NCBI RefSeq assembly: GCF_004366035.1
Contig: NZ_SOEE01000003.1
Location: 186,001 to 250,000 of the forward strand
Length of the DNA stretch: 64,000 nucleotides
Direction of reading: 5' to 3'
From: Cytobacillus oceanisediminis
GTDB taxonomy: Bacteria > Bacillota > Bacilli > Bacillales > Cytobacillaceae
Shown here: positions 51,602 to 60,711 of the stretch, piece by piece
Numbering within the stretch: the first letter of the stretch is position 1
Layout of the letters: each line of letters starts with the position of its first letter
The notes under the pieces: model-generated
The model's input: the letters and a program-made list of their open reading frames with translations, nothing else
Database searches by the model: none
Told to the model about the DNA's origin: nothing
Made by a program: the position numbers and the translations under genes

Positions 51602-52258
51602 ATGAAAAAACAGTATGCTGTATTTGGTTTAGGCCGCTTTGGCGGAAGTCTCGTAAAGGAATTTCATGAATTGGGAGTGGAAGTGCTCGCAATTGATGTC
51701 GACCAGGAGAAAGTAAATCAATACGCACAGTTTGTGACATATGCAGTTCAAATCAATGGCATTGATGAAGCTGCTATAAAGCAATCAGGGATTAAGAATA
51801 TTGATCATGCATTTGTTTCATTTGGTGAAAACATTGAGTCCAGCATATTGACATCCTTGTTATTAAAAGAAATGGGGATTCCAAAGGTGTGGGCAAAGGC
51901 ACATAATGAGTATCATGCCAGGGTGCTCGATAAAATTGGCGTCGATCGAGTTATCCACCCGGAGCGGGACATGGCTAAGCGGATTGCCCACCATATTGTT
52001 TCGGAAAAGATGATTGATTATATTGAGCTGTCTGAAGATTACAGTATGGTTGAGATTGTGGCCACCGATAAAATTGCCAGAAAATCTCTGTCTGAATTGA
52101 ATATTAGGGCTAAGTATGGCTGTAATATCGTAGGGATTCAGCGCGGGAAGGAAATAATCGTTACTCCTCCAGCTGAAGAGGTCATTTTAAGGGGTGATGT
52201 CCTGATTGTAATGGGACACAATAAAGGGATTGGCCGGTTTGAGAGGCATGGAGTGTAA
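51602..52258 (+). CDS. ktrA: K+ uptake regulatory RCK subunit KtrA
   Basis: 218 residues from the ATG at 51602 (AGAAGGGA upstream); an earlier in-frame ATG lies inside the riboswitch terminator. RCK_N Rossmann domain KQYAVFGLGRFGGSLVKEFH (2-21) with GLGRFG nucleotide motif and LAIDVDQEKVNQYA acidic residue, then RCK_C domain from about 140 (EDYSMVEIVATDKIA, LNIRAKYGCNIVGIQRG). The octameric ring gates KtrB in response to ATP/ADP and cyclic di-AMP binding. First gene after the riboswitch; ktrB starts 46 bases downstream. Confidence 0.95.
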   Translation: MKKQYAVFGLGRFGGSLVKEFHELGVEVLAIDVDQEKVNQYAQFVTYAVQINGIDEAAIKQSGIKNIDHAFVSFGENIESSILTSLLLKEMGIPKVWAKAHNEYHARVLDKIGVDRVIHPERDMAKRIAHHIVSEKMIDYIELSEDYSMVEIVATDKIARKSLSELNIRAKYGCNIVGIQRGKEIIVTPPAEEVILRGDVLIVMGHNKGIGRFERHGV

Positions 52259-52304
52259 GCTTTTTCAATGATGTTTACCATTTTAATGAAGGAGATTATG
52301 GACC

Positions 52305-53675
52305 ATGTACAAAGAAACCAGAAGGAAAAGAAGAATTGAGCGGCCCAGCACATGGATCAGGATGAATCCTGCACAGGCTTTGTCTATTGGCTTTTTAATT
52401 CTTATAGCAATTGGCACCCTGCTGCTTATGCTCCCTTTTTCAACTAGTGACAGGCATCATTTATCGTTTATTGATGCCATATTTGAAGCAACTTCTGCTG
52501 TATGTGTGACAGGTTTAGTCGTCGTCGATACACAAACAACATTTACTGTTTTTGGCCAGGTGGTTCTTATGGCTCTTATACAAATAGGCGGACTTGGTTT
52601 TATGACATTTGGAGTTCTCATTGCCATTATGCTTGGGAAAAATATTGGCTTAAAGGGAAGGCTGATGATACAGGAATCATTAAATCAGCTTACAATTGAA
52701 GGGATGGTACGTCTCGTAAAATTCGTAGTGGCTTTTACTCTGATTGTTGAAGCAATTGGTGCCATAATTTTGGCTGTTCGGTGGGCTGAAGATTTTGGAT
52801 TTCCGAAATCTTTATATTATGGGGCTTTTCATTCGGTTTCAGCTTTTAATAATGCCGGGTTTGATATTATGGGCGACTTTAGCAGTGTTACCGGTTATGC
52901 AGGGGACTTTCCTGTCATTTTGACGTTAAGCTCGCTGTTTATCATCGGAGGAATTGGCTATATCGTGCTGCTTGATTTAAAAGTCAATAAAAGCTTGCGG
53001 AAACTTTCTCTTCATACGAAATTGGTTTTGCTGATGACACTGATTCTAAATATATTAGGCACAGTTTTCATATTTCTTTTAGAATTCAATAATCCCGCGA
53101 CAATTGGTGAATTGGGAATGAAGGAAAAACTTTTAGGATCTTATTTTCATGGAGTCGTTCCAAGAACAGCTGGCTTTAATTCGCTTAACACAGGTGAGCT
53201 GACAATGGGCTCTCAGCTTATTACCATGCTTCTAATGTTTATTGGCGGAGGATCAGGCGGAACGGCAGGAGGCATTAAAGTAACAACCTTTGCTTTAATC
53301 CTGCTTGCTGTCAGAGCCCTCATCAAAGAAGATGAAGAAGTTAATCTGATGGGCAGAAGAATCCCGAAGGAATTAATTTTTCGGGCTTTTACGATTACAG
53401 TATATTCTATGGGATTAATAGCTTTGGTTCTATTTCTTCTTTCTTTGACAGAAAATGCACCGCTGAATATGCTTTTATTTGAAGTTATTTCTGCTTTCGG
53501 CACTGTGGGGATGTCTCTTGGATTAACTCCGGAACTGAGTCCATTAGGAAAACAATTAATTGCATTCATGATGTTTGCAGGCAGGGTGGGTCCTTTAACT
53601 CTTGCATTCGCACTTGCCAGAAAAAGAGAAAAAGCTAATTTTAAATATGCTGAAGAGAAAATCATGATTGGATAA
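52305..53675 (+). CDS. ktrB: K+ transporter subunit KtrB (TrkH/KtrB family)
   Basis: 456 residues with four selectivity-filter-like loops: TSAVCVTGLVVVDT (about 64-77), SVSAFNNAGFDIMG (about 180-193), PRTAGFNSLNTGEL (about 285-298) and SAFGTVGMSLGLTPEL (about 399-414), the four-fold repeat of the SKT superfamily. Around twelve membrane/pore segments including the mobile loop GGGSGGTAGGIKVTT (about 312-326). Mediates Na+-dependent K+ uptake. Ends KYAEEKIMIG. Downstream partner of ktrA under the cyclic-di-AMP riboswitch. Confidence 0.95.
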   Translation: MYKETRRKRRIERPSTWIRMNPAQALSIGFLILIAIGTLLLMLPFSTSDRHHLSFIDAIFEATSAVCVTGLVVVDTQTTFTVFGQVVLMALIQIGGLGFMTFGVLIAIMLGKNIGLKGRLMIQESLNQLTIEGMVRLVKFVVAFTLIVEAIGAIILAVRWAEDFGFPKSLYYGAFHSVSAFNNAGFDIMGDFSSVTGYAGDFPVILTLSSLFIIGGIGYIVLLDLKVNKSLRKLSLHTKLVLLMTLILNILGTVFIFLLEFNNPATIGELGMKEKLLGSYFHGVVPRTAGFNSLNTGELTMGSQLITMLLMFIGGGSGGTAGGIKVTTFALILLAVRALIKEDEEVNLMGRRIPKELIFRAFTITVYSMGLIALVLFLLSLTENAPLNMLLFEVISAFGTVGMSLGLTPELSPLGKQLIAFMMFAGRVGPLTLAFALARKREKANFKYAEEKIMIG

Positions 53676-53760
53676 GTAAAGGAAAGTTATCTGGTGTATA
53701 TGACAGAATTATTTAATTTCAATAAAATTTTCCACCAATAAAGAGGATAGGGGATATTAA

Positions 53761-54195
53761 ATGAAAACCAGATTTAATGACTATATAAGCATTAAGATCC
53801 ATCAAATAGACCTTACCTTAACAAGCTATATTAAGGATAAATTAGCCCACTTAAATATTGCCCCGGAGCAGAACCTGATTCTTATGCTTCTCTGGGAAGA
53901 AGACGGATTAAGCCAAAACGAAATCGCCAGGCGGCTGGACAAAGATAAATCCAACATTACCAGAATGCTGAGCAGTCTTGAAAAGAAAGGGTTTATCAAA
54001 AAAAGCATGAATAAAGAGGACAGCCGATCTCTGAATGTCTATCTAACGGAAAATGGCAAAAATCTCAGTGAGCATGTATATCCCATCACAGAGGAGTTTC
54101 ACTCGATCGTCACGTCGGGCATAGCGAAAGAAGAGCTGAGAATTGTTGAAGATGTTTTAACGAAAATGAGAAGAAATGTCGAGGGTAATAAGTAA
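53761..54195 (+). CDS. MarR-family transcriptional regulator
   Basis: 144 residues with the MarR winged helix: LNIAPEQNLILMLLWEEDGL, SQNEIARRLDKDKSNITRML (recognition region), KKGFIKKSMNKEDSRSLNVYLTENGK (wing). N- and C-terminal helices form the dimer interface. GAGGATAGGGGATATTAA before the ATG. Single gene with a terminator; target genes not evident, as its neighbours are ktrB and a repeat region. Ligand unknown. Confidence 0.92.
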   Translation: MKTRFNDYISIKIHQIDLTLTSYIKDKLAHLNIAPEQNLILMLLWEEDGLSQNEIARRLDKDKSNITRMLSSLEKKGFIKKSMNKEDSRSLNVYLTENGKNLSEHVYPITEEFHSIVTSGIAKEELRIVEDVLTKMRRNVEGNK

Positions 54196-54206
54196 AATGG
54201 CCGGTG

Positions 54207-54242
54207 CAGGATAGAGTGGGATGCTCTATCCTGTTTTTTTGT
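54207..54242 (+). terminator. Terminator of the MarR gene
   Basis: CAGGATAGAG (54207-54216) and CTCTATCCTG (54224-54233), seven-base loop, then seven T. Confidence 0.93.
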
Positions 54243-54248
54243 GAAGGT

Positions 54249-54402
54249 CATAAGGCCGAAAAGTCGTAGAGTGAGAAGAAAATGGTTGTCATGAATGCAT
54301 TATGAAGCTGAAAAATCGAGGAGTGAGAAGAAGATGGTCGTCATGAATGCTTCATGAAGCCGAAATGAGAGCAGCGCTGAGAAAACAGTCCTCATGAATC
54401 TA
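54249..54402. repeat. Three-copy tandem repeat with a 52-bp period
   Basis: Units beginning CATAAGGCCGAAAAGTCG (54249), ATGAAGCTGAAAAATCG (54302) and ATGAAGCCGAAATGAGAG (54354) contain GAGTGAGAAGAA, ATGGTYGTCATGAATGC in the same order; unit length is about 52 bases and the third is diverged. Purine-rich like the 39.4 kb array but distinct in sequence. Located between the MarR terminator and the hydroxylase gene; no coding frame. The rest of the gap (54403-54568) is AT-rich and shows nothing else I can name. Confidence 0.75.
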
Positions 54403-54568
54403 TAAGAATTTATAACGGCACTCTAAAGAGAATCAGTTTATATAAAATTAGAACTATCAGAATTACCAGGTAAATCGATTCAGTTCCTTCTTTAATAATA
54501 GTATAATAAAATACATATATTTCTATATCTGGCCAACGGGTGTTTTCAGTGAGTCATACAGGGGGACG

Positions 54569-55462
54569 ATGATGACGAAGATTATGCAGATATCAGATGA
54601 ACTGAAGGATTGGATTGTGGGTGCGCTAAAAAGTAATGTGAGTCCGATTGCACTTGCAAACGCTTTGATTAAGAAGGGTTTTGATAACCGGTTTGCATAT
54701 GAGACTTTATATAAAATTGCTGGAAATGAAGCAATTAAGACGACAGAAGGCCAGCAGATTCGATATAATTATGAAGTCCCCGAAATAGGCAGGAAGGGGA
54801 ATATCCTGTTTACCAGTGACAAGGACGTAAGAGTGCTTTCCAGAAATGAAAAGCCATTTGTACTCCATTTGGATCAGGTGCTCAGCTCAGAAGAATGTGA
54901 TGAGCTTATCAGTCTTTCAAGGAGCCGACTGCAGCCATCCCTGGTGGTGGATATGGGTTCTGGGGAAGAACGGGAGGGTTCAGGAAGGACAAGCAAGAGC
55001 ATGGCTTTCCGACTTAAAGAAAATGAACTGGTCGAAAGAATCGAAACGAGGATCGCTGAATTGACAGGTTATCCGGCAGAAAATGGCGAAGGCCTTCAGA
55101 TCTTAAACTATGGATTGGGTGAAGAATATAAGCCTCACTTTGATTTCTTTCCTCCCCACATGGCGGATGCCAGCAAAGGCGGACAGCGGGTTGGCACATT
55201 CCTCATCTATTTGAATGATGTGGCTGATGGCGGTGAAACGGTCTTTTCTAAAGCTGGACTTTCATTTGTTCCCAAAAAGGGTGCGGCCATTTACTTCCAT
55301 TATGCCAATGAACAGGGGCAGCTGGACCGATTGTCAGTCCATAGCAGTGTGCCTGTAAGAAAGGGAGAAAAATGGGCGGCTACCAAATGGATTAGGGAAA
55401 GCAATATATATACTGCCACCAGAGTTTTTAAAGAAAAATCAAAAGGAAGTTTGATCAGGTGA
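54569..55462 (+). CDS. 2-oxoglutarate/Fe(II) oxygenase, prolyl-4-hydroxylase-like
   Basis: 297 residues. N-terminal helical part (about 1-60, DELKDWIVGALKSNVSPIAL, ALIKKGFDNRFAYETLYKI) of unknown function, then a prolyl 4-hydroxylase catalytic domain (about 90-280). Facial-triad residues are visible: His and Asp in EEYKPHFDFF (about 187-196), the distal His in LSVHSSVPVRKGEKWAATKW (about 255-274) and the 2-oxoglutarate-binding Lys in the same segment. VGTFLIYLNDVADGGETVF and GAAIYFHYANEQ are the core strands. B. anthracis P4H is similar. Ribosome site CAGGGGGACG. Coupled to the downstream gene by a 4-base overlap. Confidence 0.92.
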   Translation: MMTKIMQISDELKDWIVGALKSNVSPIALANALIKKGFDNRFAYETLYKIAGNEAIKTTEGQQIRYNYEVPEIGRKGNILFTSDKDVRVLSRNEKPFVLHLDQVLSSEECDELISLSRSRLQPSLVVDMGSGEEREGSGRTSKSMAFRLKENELVERIETRIAELTGYPAENGEGLQILNYGLGEEYKPHFDFFPPHMADASKGGQRVGTFLIYLNDVADGGETVFSKAGLSFVPKKGAAIYFHYANEQGQLDRLSVHSSVPVRKGEKWAATKWIRESNIYTATRVFKEKSKGSLIR

Positions 55463-55728
55463 AACTCATCAACAAACTATTCTCAAAGCAAAAAACGGCT
55501 TCGATTGAATTTTGTCAGCGGAATCTGGATGAATTTTTAAAAGAAGAGAGTTTTGCTGCATTTAATCAATTTCTGAGCCAGAAGAATATTAACTATAAAG
55601 AATACGAATGCCAGAGCAGATGCAAAGAATGCAGGCAATCACCTTATGCCATGGTAGACGGTAAGATGATTGCAGCGGAGAATTCGGATGAATTATTGAT
55701 AAAATTGAAAGAAGAAGTAAAGAAATAA
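55459..55728 (+). CDS. DUF1450-like (YuzB family) small Cys protein
   Basis: 89 residues from a GTG overlapping the previous stop codon by four bases (GTGA). Cys pattern FCQRNLDEFLKEE, YECQSRCKECRQSPYAMVDG matches the DUF1450/UPF0349 family (C...C...C..C with P-A-V-G), a small iron-sulfur or zinc-like fold related to thioredoxin-like 2Fe-2S ferredoxins. The basic N-terminus (MKLINKLFSKQK) is unlike YuzB. Translational coupling to the prolyl hydroxylase suggests a shared role, perhaps as an electron or iron donor; this is inference. Confidence 0.75.
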   Translation: MKLINKLFSKQKTASIEFCQRNLDEFLKEESFAAFNQFLSQKNINYKEYECQSRCKECRQSPYAMVDGKMIAAENSDELLIKLKEEVKK

Positions 55729-55730
55729 AA

Positions 55731-55758
55731 GGAATCGGAGCAATCCGATTCCTTTTTT
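55731..55758 (+). terminator. Terminator of hydroxylase/DUF1450 operon
   Basis: GGAATCGG (55731-55738) and CCGATTCC (55745-55752), six-base loop, then six T. Confidence 0.92.
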
Positions 55759-55765
55759 CATACAA

Positions 55766-55831
55766 TATTCAAATAAATGTTTGAATAAGTTTTCAGACGA
55801 GGTATAATATATTCAAATAAAAGTTTGAATA
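55766..55831 (+). promoter_or_regulatory. cadCA promoter with two CadC operators
   Basis: Two copies of TATTCAAATAAAnGTTTGAATA (55766-55787 and 55810-55831) match the CadC operator TATTCAAATAATTATTTGAATA of plasmid pI258 in structure. TTGAAT at 55781-55786 and TATAAT at 55803-55808, separated by 16 bases, form the promoter; the first operator overlaps -35 and the second starts just after -10. Occupancy of both would block RNA polymerase until Cd, Pb or Zn releases CadC. Confidence 0.85.
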
Positions 55832-55844
55832 ATGAGGTGAGATC

Positions 55845-56216
55845 ATGGTGGGCTCTAAAGATACATGCGATATTTACTGTTTTGATGAAGAAAAAGTGAA
55901 CCGCATTCAAGGGGAACTGGTGAAGGAAGATCTTTCAGGTGCTGCCCAATTATTTAAGGCTCTTGCTGATGAGAACCGGGCAAAGATTTCTTATGCACTA
56001 TGCAGGGATGAAGAGCTGTGTGTCTGTGATATTGCCAATATCATTGGTGCAACAGTTGCAACGGCATCCCATCATTTGCGGACTCTGCATAAGCAGGGAA
56101 TTGTTAAGTTTCGGAAAGAAGGCAAATTGGCTTTTTATTCATTGGATGATGATCACATCAGGCAATTAATGATGATTGCGCTTGAACACGGAAATGAGGT
56201 GAAAGCCAATGTCTGA
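55845..56216 (+). CDS. cadC: ArsR-family metal-sensing repressor CadC
   Basis: 123 residues. The CadC metal site is intact: N-terminal CDIYCFDEEKVNRIQ (Cys8 and Cys12) and ELCVCDIANIIGATVATASH (Cys pair near 59-61 in alpha-3), which bind Cd/Pb. Winged helix: ISYALCRDEELCVCDIA and VATASHHLRTLHKQGIVKF. Operators are in front of the gene, so it represses itself and cadA. GAGGTGAGATC is the ribosome site. The cadA start overlaps its last eight bases. Confidence 0.95.
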   Translation: MVGSKDTCDIYCFDEEKVNRIQGELVKEDLSGAAQLFKALADENRAKISYALCRDEELCVCDIANIIGATVATASHHLRTLHKQGIVKFRKEGKLAFYSLDDDHIRQLMMIALEHGNEVKANV

Positions 56217-58335
56217 ACAAGCAGGAATTGCGGAGAAGGAGACGGTAACCTACCGTGTTCAGGGCTTTTCCTGAGCAGGCTGCGCCAAGACGTTCGAAGA
56301 GAACGTGAAACGCCTGGATGGCGTTTTAGATGCAAATGTGAATTTTGGAGCTTCCAAAATAACCGTTACAGGGAAAGCTTCTATGGAAGCGGTCGAAAAA
56401 GCCGGTGCCTTCGAAAATCTGAAGCTGCGTGCCGAGAATGAAAAAGCGGTGGAGCGGGAGCCATTCTGGAAACAGAAAGCTAATCTTAAAGTTTATATTT
56501 CAGCAATTATTCTTGTCGTCAGCTGGTTTTTAAGCGAACCGTATGGACAGGATCATTTATACCCAATCGCAGGGTATGCAGCAGCCATCATCATAGGCGG
56601 TAATACTTTATTCCTGAAAGGCTTCAAAAACCTTGCTAAATTGAACTTTGATATGAGCACCCTGATGACAATCGCCATTATTGGAGCCGCAATCATTGGC
56701 GAATGGGGAGAAGGAGCGATGGTTGTCATCCTCTTTGCCATCAGTGAAGCACTTGAGCGCTTTTCAATGGAAAAAGCACGCCAGTCCATTGAATCCCTGA
56801 TGGATATAGCTCCTAATGAAGCATTGGTCAGACGGGGACATGAAGAAATGCTCATTCATGTAGATGATATTCAAATTGGTGACGTTATGATTGTTAAGCC
56901 AGGTGAGAAATTGGCCATGGATGGAGTGGTCTTAAAGGGGACCTCATCCCTGAACCAGGCAGCCATTACAGGAGAAAGTGTGCCTGCAGTAAAGACTGCA
57001 GGTGATGAGGTTTTTGCAGGAACACTGAATGAAGAAGGGCTGCTTGAAGTAAAAGTAACGAAGCGTGCTGAAGATACAACTATTGCCAAAATCATTCATT
57101 TAGTGGAAGAAGCACAGGCGGAAAAAGCTCCTTCACAGCAGTTTGTCGATAGGTTTGCCAAATATTACACGCCTGCCATCATTGTTTTAGCCTTTTTAAT
57201 TGCGGTTGTTCCTCCTCTGTTTGGCGGGGAATGGAGTGAGTGGATTTACCAGGGTCTTGCTGCACTGGTTGTCGGCTGTCCATGTGCACTCGTTGTTTCT
57301 ACGCCAGTAGCGGTCGTAACAGCGATCGGAAATGCGGCAAGAAACGGTGTGTTAATTAAAGGCGGCATCCACCTGGAGGAAACAGGGGCACTTAAAGCGG
57401 TTGCATTTGATAAAACAGGCACATTAACAAAGGGGGTGCCTGCGGTTACAGACCTTATCACCATTAGCGGTGAAGAAAAACACCTCCTCCAAATCACGGC
57501 AGCCATTGAAAAGGGGTCACAGCATCCCCTTGCTTCAGCAATCATGAAAAAAGCAGAAGAGATGGGCTCTGATTTTAATGGGCTGAATGCGGAGGAATTC
57601 ACCTCTATTACCGGCAAGGGAGTAAAAGCTGCAGTGAATGGTGTCCTCTATTATGCTGGCAGCCCCAATCTTTTTGAAGAGCTCCATAGCGGCATGGACA
57701 GCTTTATTCAGAAGCAAATATCAGATTTGCAGACCCAGGGTAAAACCGTCATGATTCTGGGCACAGAAAGCGAAATTCTGCTTTTAATAGCTGTTGCAGA
57801 TGAAATGCGGGACCATTCGAAAACTGTGATCAGCAAATTAAATGAAATGGGAATAAAAACGGTCATGCTGACAGGTGACAATAAAAGAACTGCTTTGGAA
57901 ATCGGAAAGCAAGCTGGTGTTTCAGAGATTAAAGCTGATTTGCTGCCTCAGGATAAACTGGCTTTTATTAAAGAACTGCGTGCCAGCCATCAAAGTGTGG
58001 CAATGGTAGGGGATGGTGTCAACGATGCGCCTGCCCTTGCTGCGGCTGCGGTTGGTGTTGCCATGGGCGGAGTGGGAACTGATACAGCACTCGAAACAGC
58101 AGATATTGCGTTAATGTCAGATGATTTGAGAAAACTGCCTTATACCATTAAGCTCAGCCAAAAAGCGTTAGGGATCATTAAACAGAACATTACATTCTCA
58201 CTTGGAATCAAGGCGCTGGCATTATTGCTGGTAGTTCCAGGATGGCTGACCTTATGGATTGCCATTTTTGCAGACATGGGAGCAACATTGCTGGTAACCT
58301 TGAATAGTTTACGGCTGCTCAAAATAAAAAAATGA
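56209..58335 (+). CDS. cadA: P1B-type Cd2+/Zn2+ ATPase CadA with an in-frame UGA at the HMA cysteine
   Basis: 708 codons from the ATG at 56209 (GAGGTG upstream). Codon 22 is TGA (56272-56274), exactly where the first Cys of the heavy-metal-associated motif [14 protein letters not shown] should be (read as GFS-TGA-AGCAKTF); TGC to TGA is a one-base change. Past it 687 codons are intact: CPC motif in [38 protein letters not shown], and [20 protein letters not shown]. Possibilities are a nonsense mutation (translation restarting at GTG 56305), selenocysteine, or a base-call error. It exports Cd2+, Zn2+ and Pb2+. Operon with cadC. Confidence 0.93.
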
Positions 58336-58344
58336 ACATAGTCA

Positions 58345-58376
58345 GAGTGATGCATTAAGTGCATCGCTCTTTTTTT
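58345..58376 (+). terminator. Terminator of cadCA
   Basis: GAGTGATGCA (58345-58354) and TGCATCGCTC (58360-58369), one G-U pair, then seven T. Confidence 0.92.
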
Positions 58377-58419
58377 GAAATACGTACTGAAAGAGCATCT
58401 CACCATTCATATAAAAAAG

Positions 58420-58439
58420 AAGGAGCATTATTGCTCCTT
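58420..58439 (-). terminator. Terminator of the FUSC-family gene
   Basis: AAGGAGCA (58420-58427) and TGCTCCTT (58432-58439); on the minus strand the stop codon lies in the loop and a T-run follows. Confidence 0.85.
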
Positions 58440-60608
58440 CCCTGCACCAAGATCTTCTGCCAACTCCATAATTGCTTTGTTAATTCTCCAGACGAAATAA
58501 AGGTGATGAATTAAATCACGCTGGGATTGCTGCCTTGCAGGTGCCAATCGTTCAATTTGTTCCCTTTCATTTTCAAGACTATAGACAAGCATTCCGTCTC
58601 CGCTGTCTTTAATCAGATCCATTAATGTCTCAATATTTAATTCAAGCTTTTCTTCAATCCTTATAAAAACATCGACAAGCTCATCGGGATAGTCGAATCC
58701 CTTTCGGTAGGAGGAAGCCACAAGGTGTCTTGCATAGTAATTGATGGCTGAGAATAGTGTAATCCATCTGTTAACGTCGGCATGGCGCGGGGATCCGGGT
58801 TTTTTTATCAGGGATTGCGCTTCAACGTTTATAGTTTTAAGTTTTTGATCCAATAAGAACCCTTTGCCTGAAAGCTCCTTAACGTTCACATCTTCCCGGA
58901 AGCTTTTCACATACTCAGTGACATACGGCTTCAGTTCTTGTAAGTAGTCATTTAAGGTATCCGCCACTTTTTCCTTCGTTTTCTTTGGGAAAATAAATAA
59001 GGAAACTCCGAATGCAATGCCGGCTCCGGCAATAGTATCGATCACCCTTGCGCTGATAAGGGAAAATGAAATACCTCCCAGTAAAAGGTCATACATAAAA
59101 GCAACCAGCATCGTAATGAACATGCTCATTAACGTATAGGAGACCTCAAACAAATAAAAGGCGAAAAAAACAGCTGCAAAAATCAGTGTAATCTCAAGGA
59201 AAGAATGACCGCTGACCACTCTTGCAAGTGTAAATCCTATTACTGCTCCAATAATCGTTCCAACCGAACGCTGAAAACCTTTCGTATAAATGCGCCCAAT
59301 CGACTCGGTTCCGAGCAAAACAATAAAAGCGGTTAAAAGGACCCAGTAAGGCTGGTCCGGCGAAAGGATCTCACCGGCAATGATTGAAATGATTGCAGCA
59401 GTCAATGCCTGAAAAGCCTTTTTGGTGGAAGGTTTGATGCCCTTATCTTCCTCAGATGGTTCATCTTCATTCTCGCAATCTGCTATCTCTTCGGATAATT
59501 TATTCTTATTGTCTTTCACTTTATGAAGTGCCTGCTGTATGGTTATGCCGCCCTCGATGACATGGTTCGCAATGGACTCGATCCGCCTGATCAAAAACAG
59601 CCATCCTGCAGGTTTGTCTTCCCGGCTGAACAAATCAATAATAAGCAGGCGAAGTGCCTGTACAGCAAGCTCTGCTTCACGAAGATTTTGTTCTTCATAC
59701 TGTTGGGCAAGAACTTCAGCATCGCGAAGAGAACGGGTTACCCAAACCAGGAGTTTTCTCAGCTCATCAATTTCAAGGGCATTCGCTTTTTTTAAGCTTC
59801 GAATTGAGTCTGTCAGTGTTTCAATCAGCATACCTGCATCAAATATATATAACCTCAGCTGGGAAGAAGTCAGCCCAGGCCATAATTTATGAACATCTTC
59901 ATCATTTACATATTCCGAAACCATGACAGCATACTCCCTGAGCTTCAGTACATTTCTCCGCAATTCCTCCCTCTGATGGGAAGTCATATTCTCATTCTGC
60001 ATTCCCTCAATTAAGAGATTGAACGTAAAATTACTTTGGAAATGAAAGGAGCGAATACTTCTTTTCAGGTTTTTCGCGGTGTCCTGAAAAAGGATGAAAT
60101 TGAACAGGAAAGCATACGCGATTCCAATCCAAATGCCGAAGTAAAAGGATGGAAGCTGACTGCCTGATAATTTTAAAATAGACGAAAAATAAAGTGTCAT
60201 GAATGCAATCATGCATAGAGAAAAATACCGCACACCAAAGCGGGTCAAATAAAAGCTTAGGAAGATTAACAGAACCATGGCAATATCGACAAAGACCGTA
60301 CTTTCAGCCAATAGTGAACCGATCGATACTCCTGCCATGGCTGAAAGTCCAAGTAAACCAGTTGTGAGCATCTTACCTTTTTTTGAGTCATCCATCACAA
60401 TCATGATGCCAAGCATGCCTGCCATCCCGGACACGATCGCCGGAGTGAGAGCGGCATCAGCTCCAGCCAATTGCATGAAGAACAAAGTCGTAAAGACTGA
60501 AGCCATTAAACTTAAAGTGGCCCGTCCAGCTTTTTGAAATCGGATAAGCCCGGGATCGGATGCCAGCAAACGCCCGAGCCACCGGTGTTTTATAGGAAAC
60601 TGCTTCAT
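58428..60608 (-). CDS. FUSC family membrane protein, aromatic-acid/efflux type
   Basis: 726 residues, full length for FUSC proteins. N-terminal half: membrane segments (about 28-165, RATLSLMASVFTTLFFMQLA, LLIFLSFYLTRFGVRYFSLC), then a cytoplasmic helical domain with coiled-coil character (about 190-380). C-terminal half repeats the layout: SKKAFQALTAAIISIIAGEI, WVLLTAFIVLLGTESIGRIY, IGFTLARVVSGHSFLEITLI, and the YGVSLFIFPKKTKEKVADTL-type end of the FUSC domain. Such proteins export aromatic or phenolic compounds in some bacteria; here substrate unknown. It starts behind GGTGAAACA. Fusion-like duplication gives two FUSC halves. Confidence 0.85.
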   Translation of the reverse strand: MKQFPIKHRWLGRLLASDPGLIRFQKAGRATLSLMASVFTTLFFMQLAGADAALTPAIVSGMAGMLGIMIVMDDSKKGKMLTTGLLGLSAMAGVSIGSLLAESTVFVDIAMVLLIFLSFYLTRFGVRYFSLCMIAFMTLYFSSILKLSGSQLPSFYFGIWIGIAYAFLFNFILFQDTAKNLKRSIRSFHFQSNFTFNLLIEGMQNENMTSHQREELRRNVLKLREYAVMVSEYVNDEDVHKLWPGLTSSQLRLYIFDAGMLIETLTDSIRSLKKANALEIDELRKLLVWVTRSLRDAEVLAQQYEEQNLREAELAVQALRLLIIDLFSREDKPAGWLFLIRRIESIANHVIEGGITIQQALHKVKDNKNKLSEEIADCENEDEPSEEDKGIKPSTKKAFQALTAAIISIIAGEILSPDQPYWVLLTAFIVLLGTESIGRIYTKGFQRSVGTIIGAVIGFTLARVVSGHSFLEITLIFAAVFFAFYLFEVSYTLMSMFITMLVAFMYDLLLGGISFSLISARVIDTIAGAGIAFGVSLFIFPKKTKEKVADTLNDYLQELKPYVTEYVKSFREDVNVKELSGKGFLLDQKLKTINVEAQSLIKKPGSPRHADVNRWITLFSAINYYARHLVASSYRKGFDYPDELVDVFIRIEEKLELNIETLMDLIKDSGDGMLVYSLENEREQIERLAPARQQSQRDLIHHLYFVWRINKAIMELAEDLGAGKEQ

Positions 60609-60711
60609 TGTTTCACCAATCTTTTCAGAGAGTTAAAGATTATTTTACCACTCGTACTTTTATTATCCAAATGAACCAGCTTGAGATTTTATGCTCTACA
60701 GGTTTAAAATA

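Noticed and set aside
56305-58335. Calling cadA as a normal 676-residue gene starting at GTG 56305
   Set aside because: The true start at 56209 has a clear ribosome site and overlaps cadC; the upstream part encodes the HMA domain interrupted by UGA.
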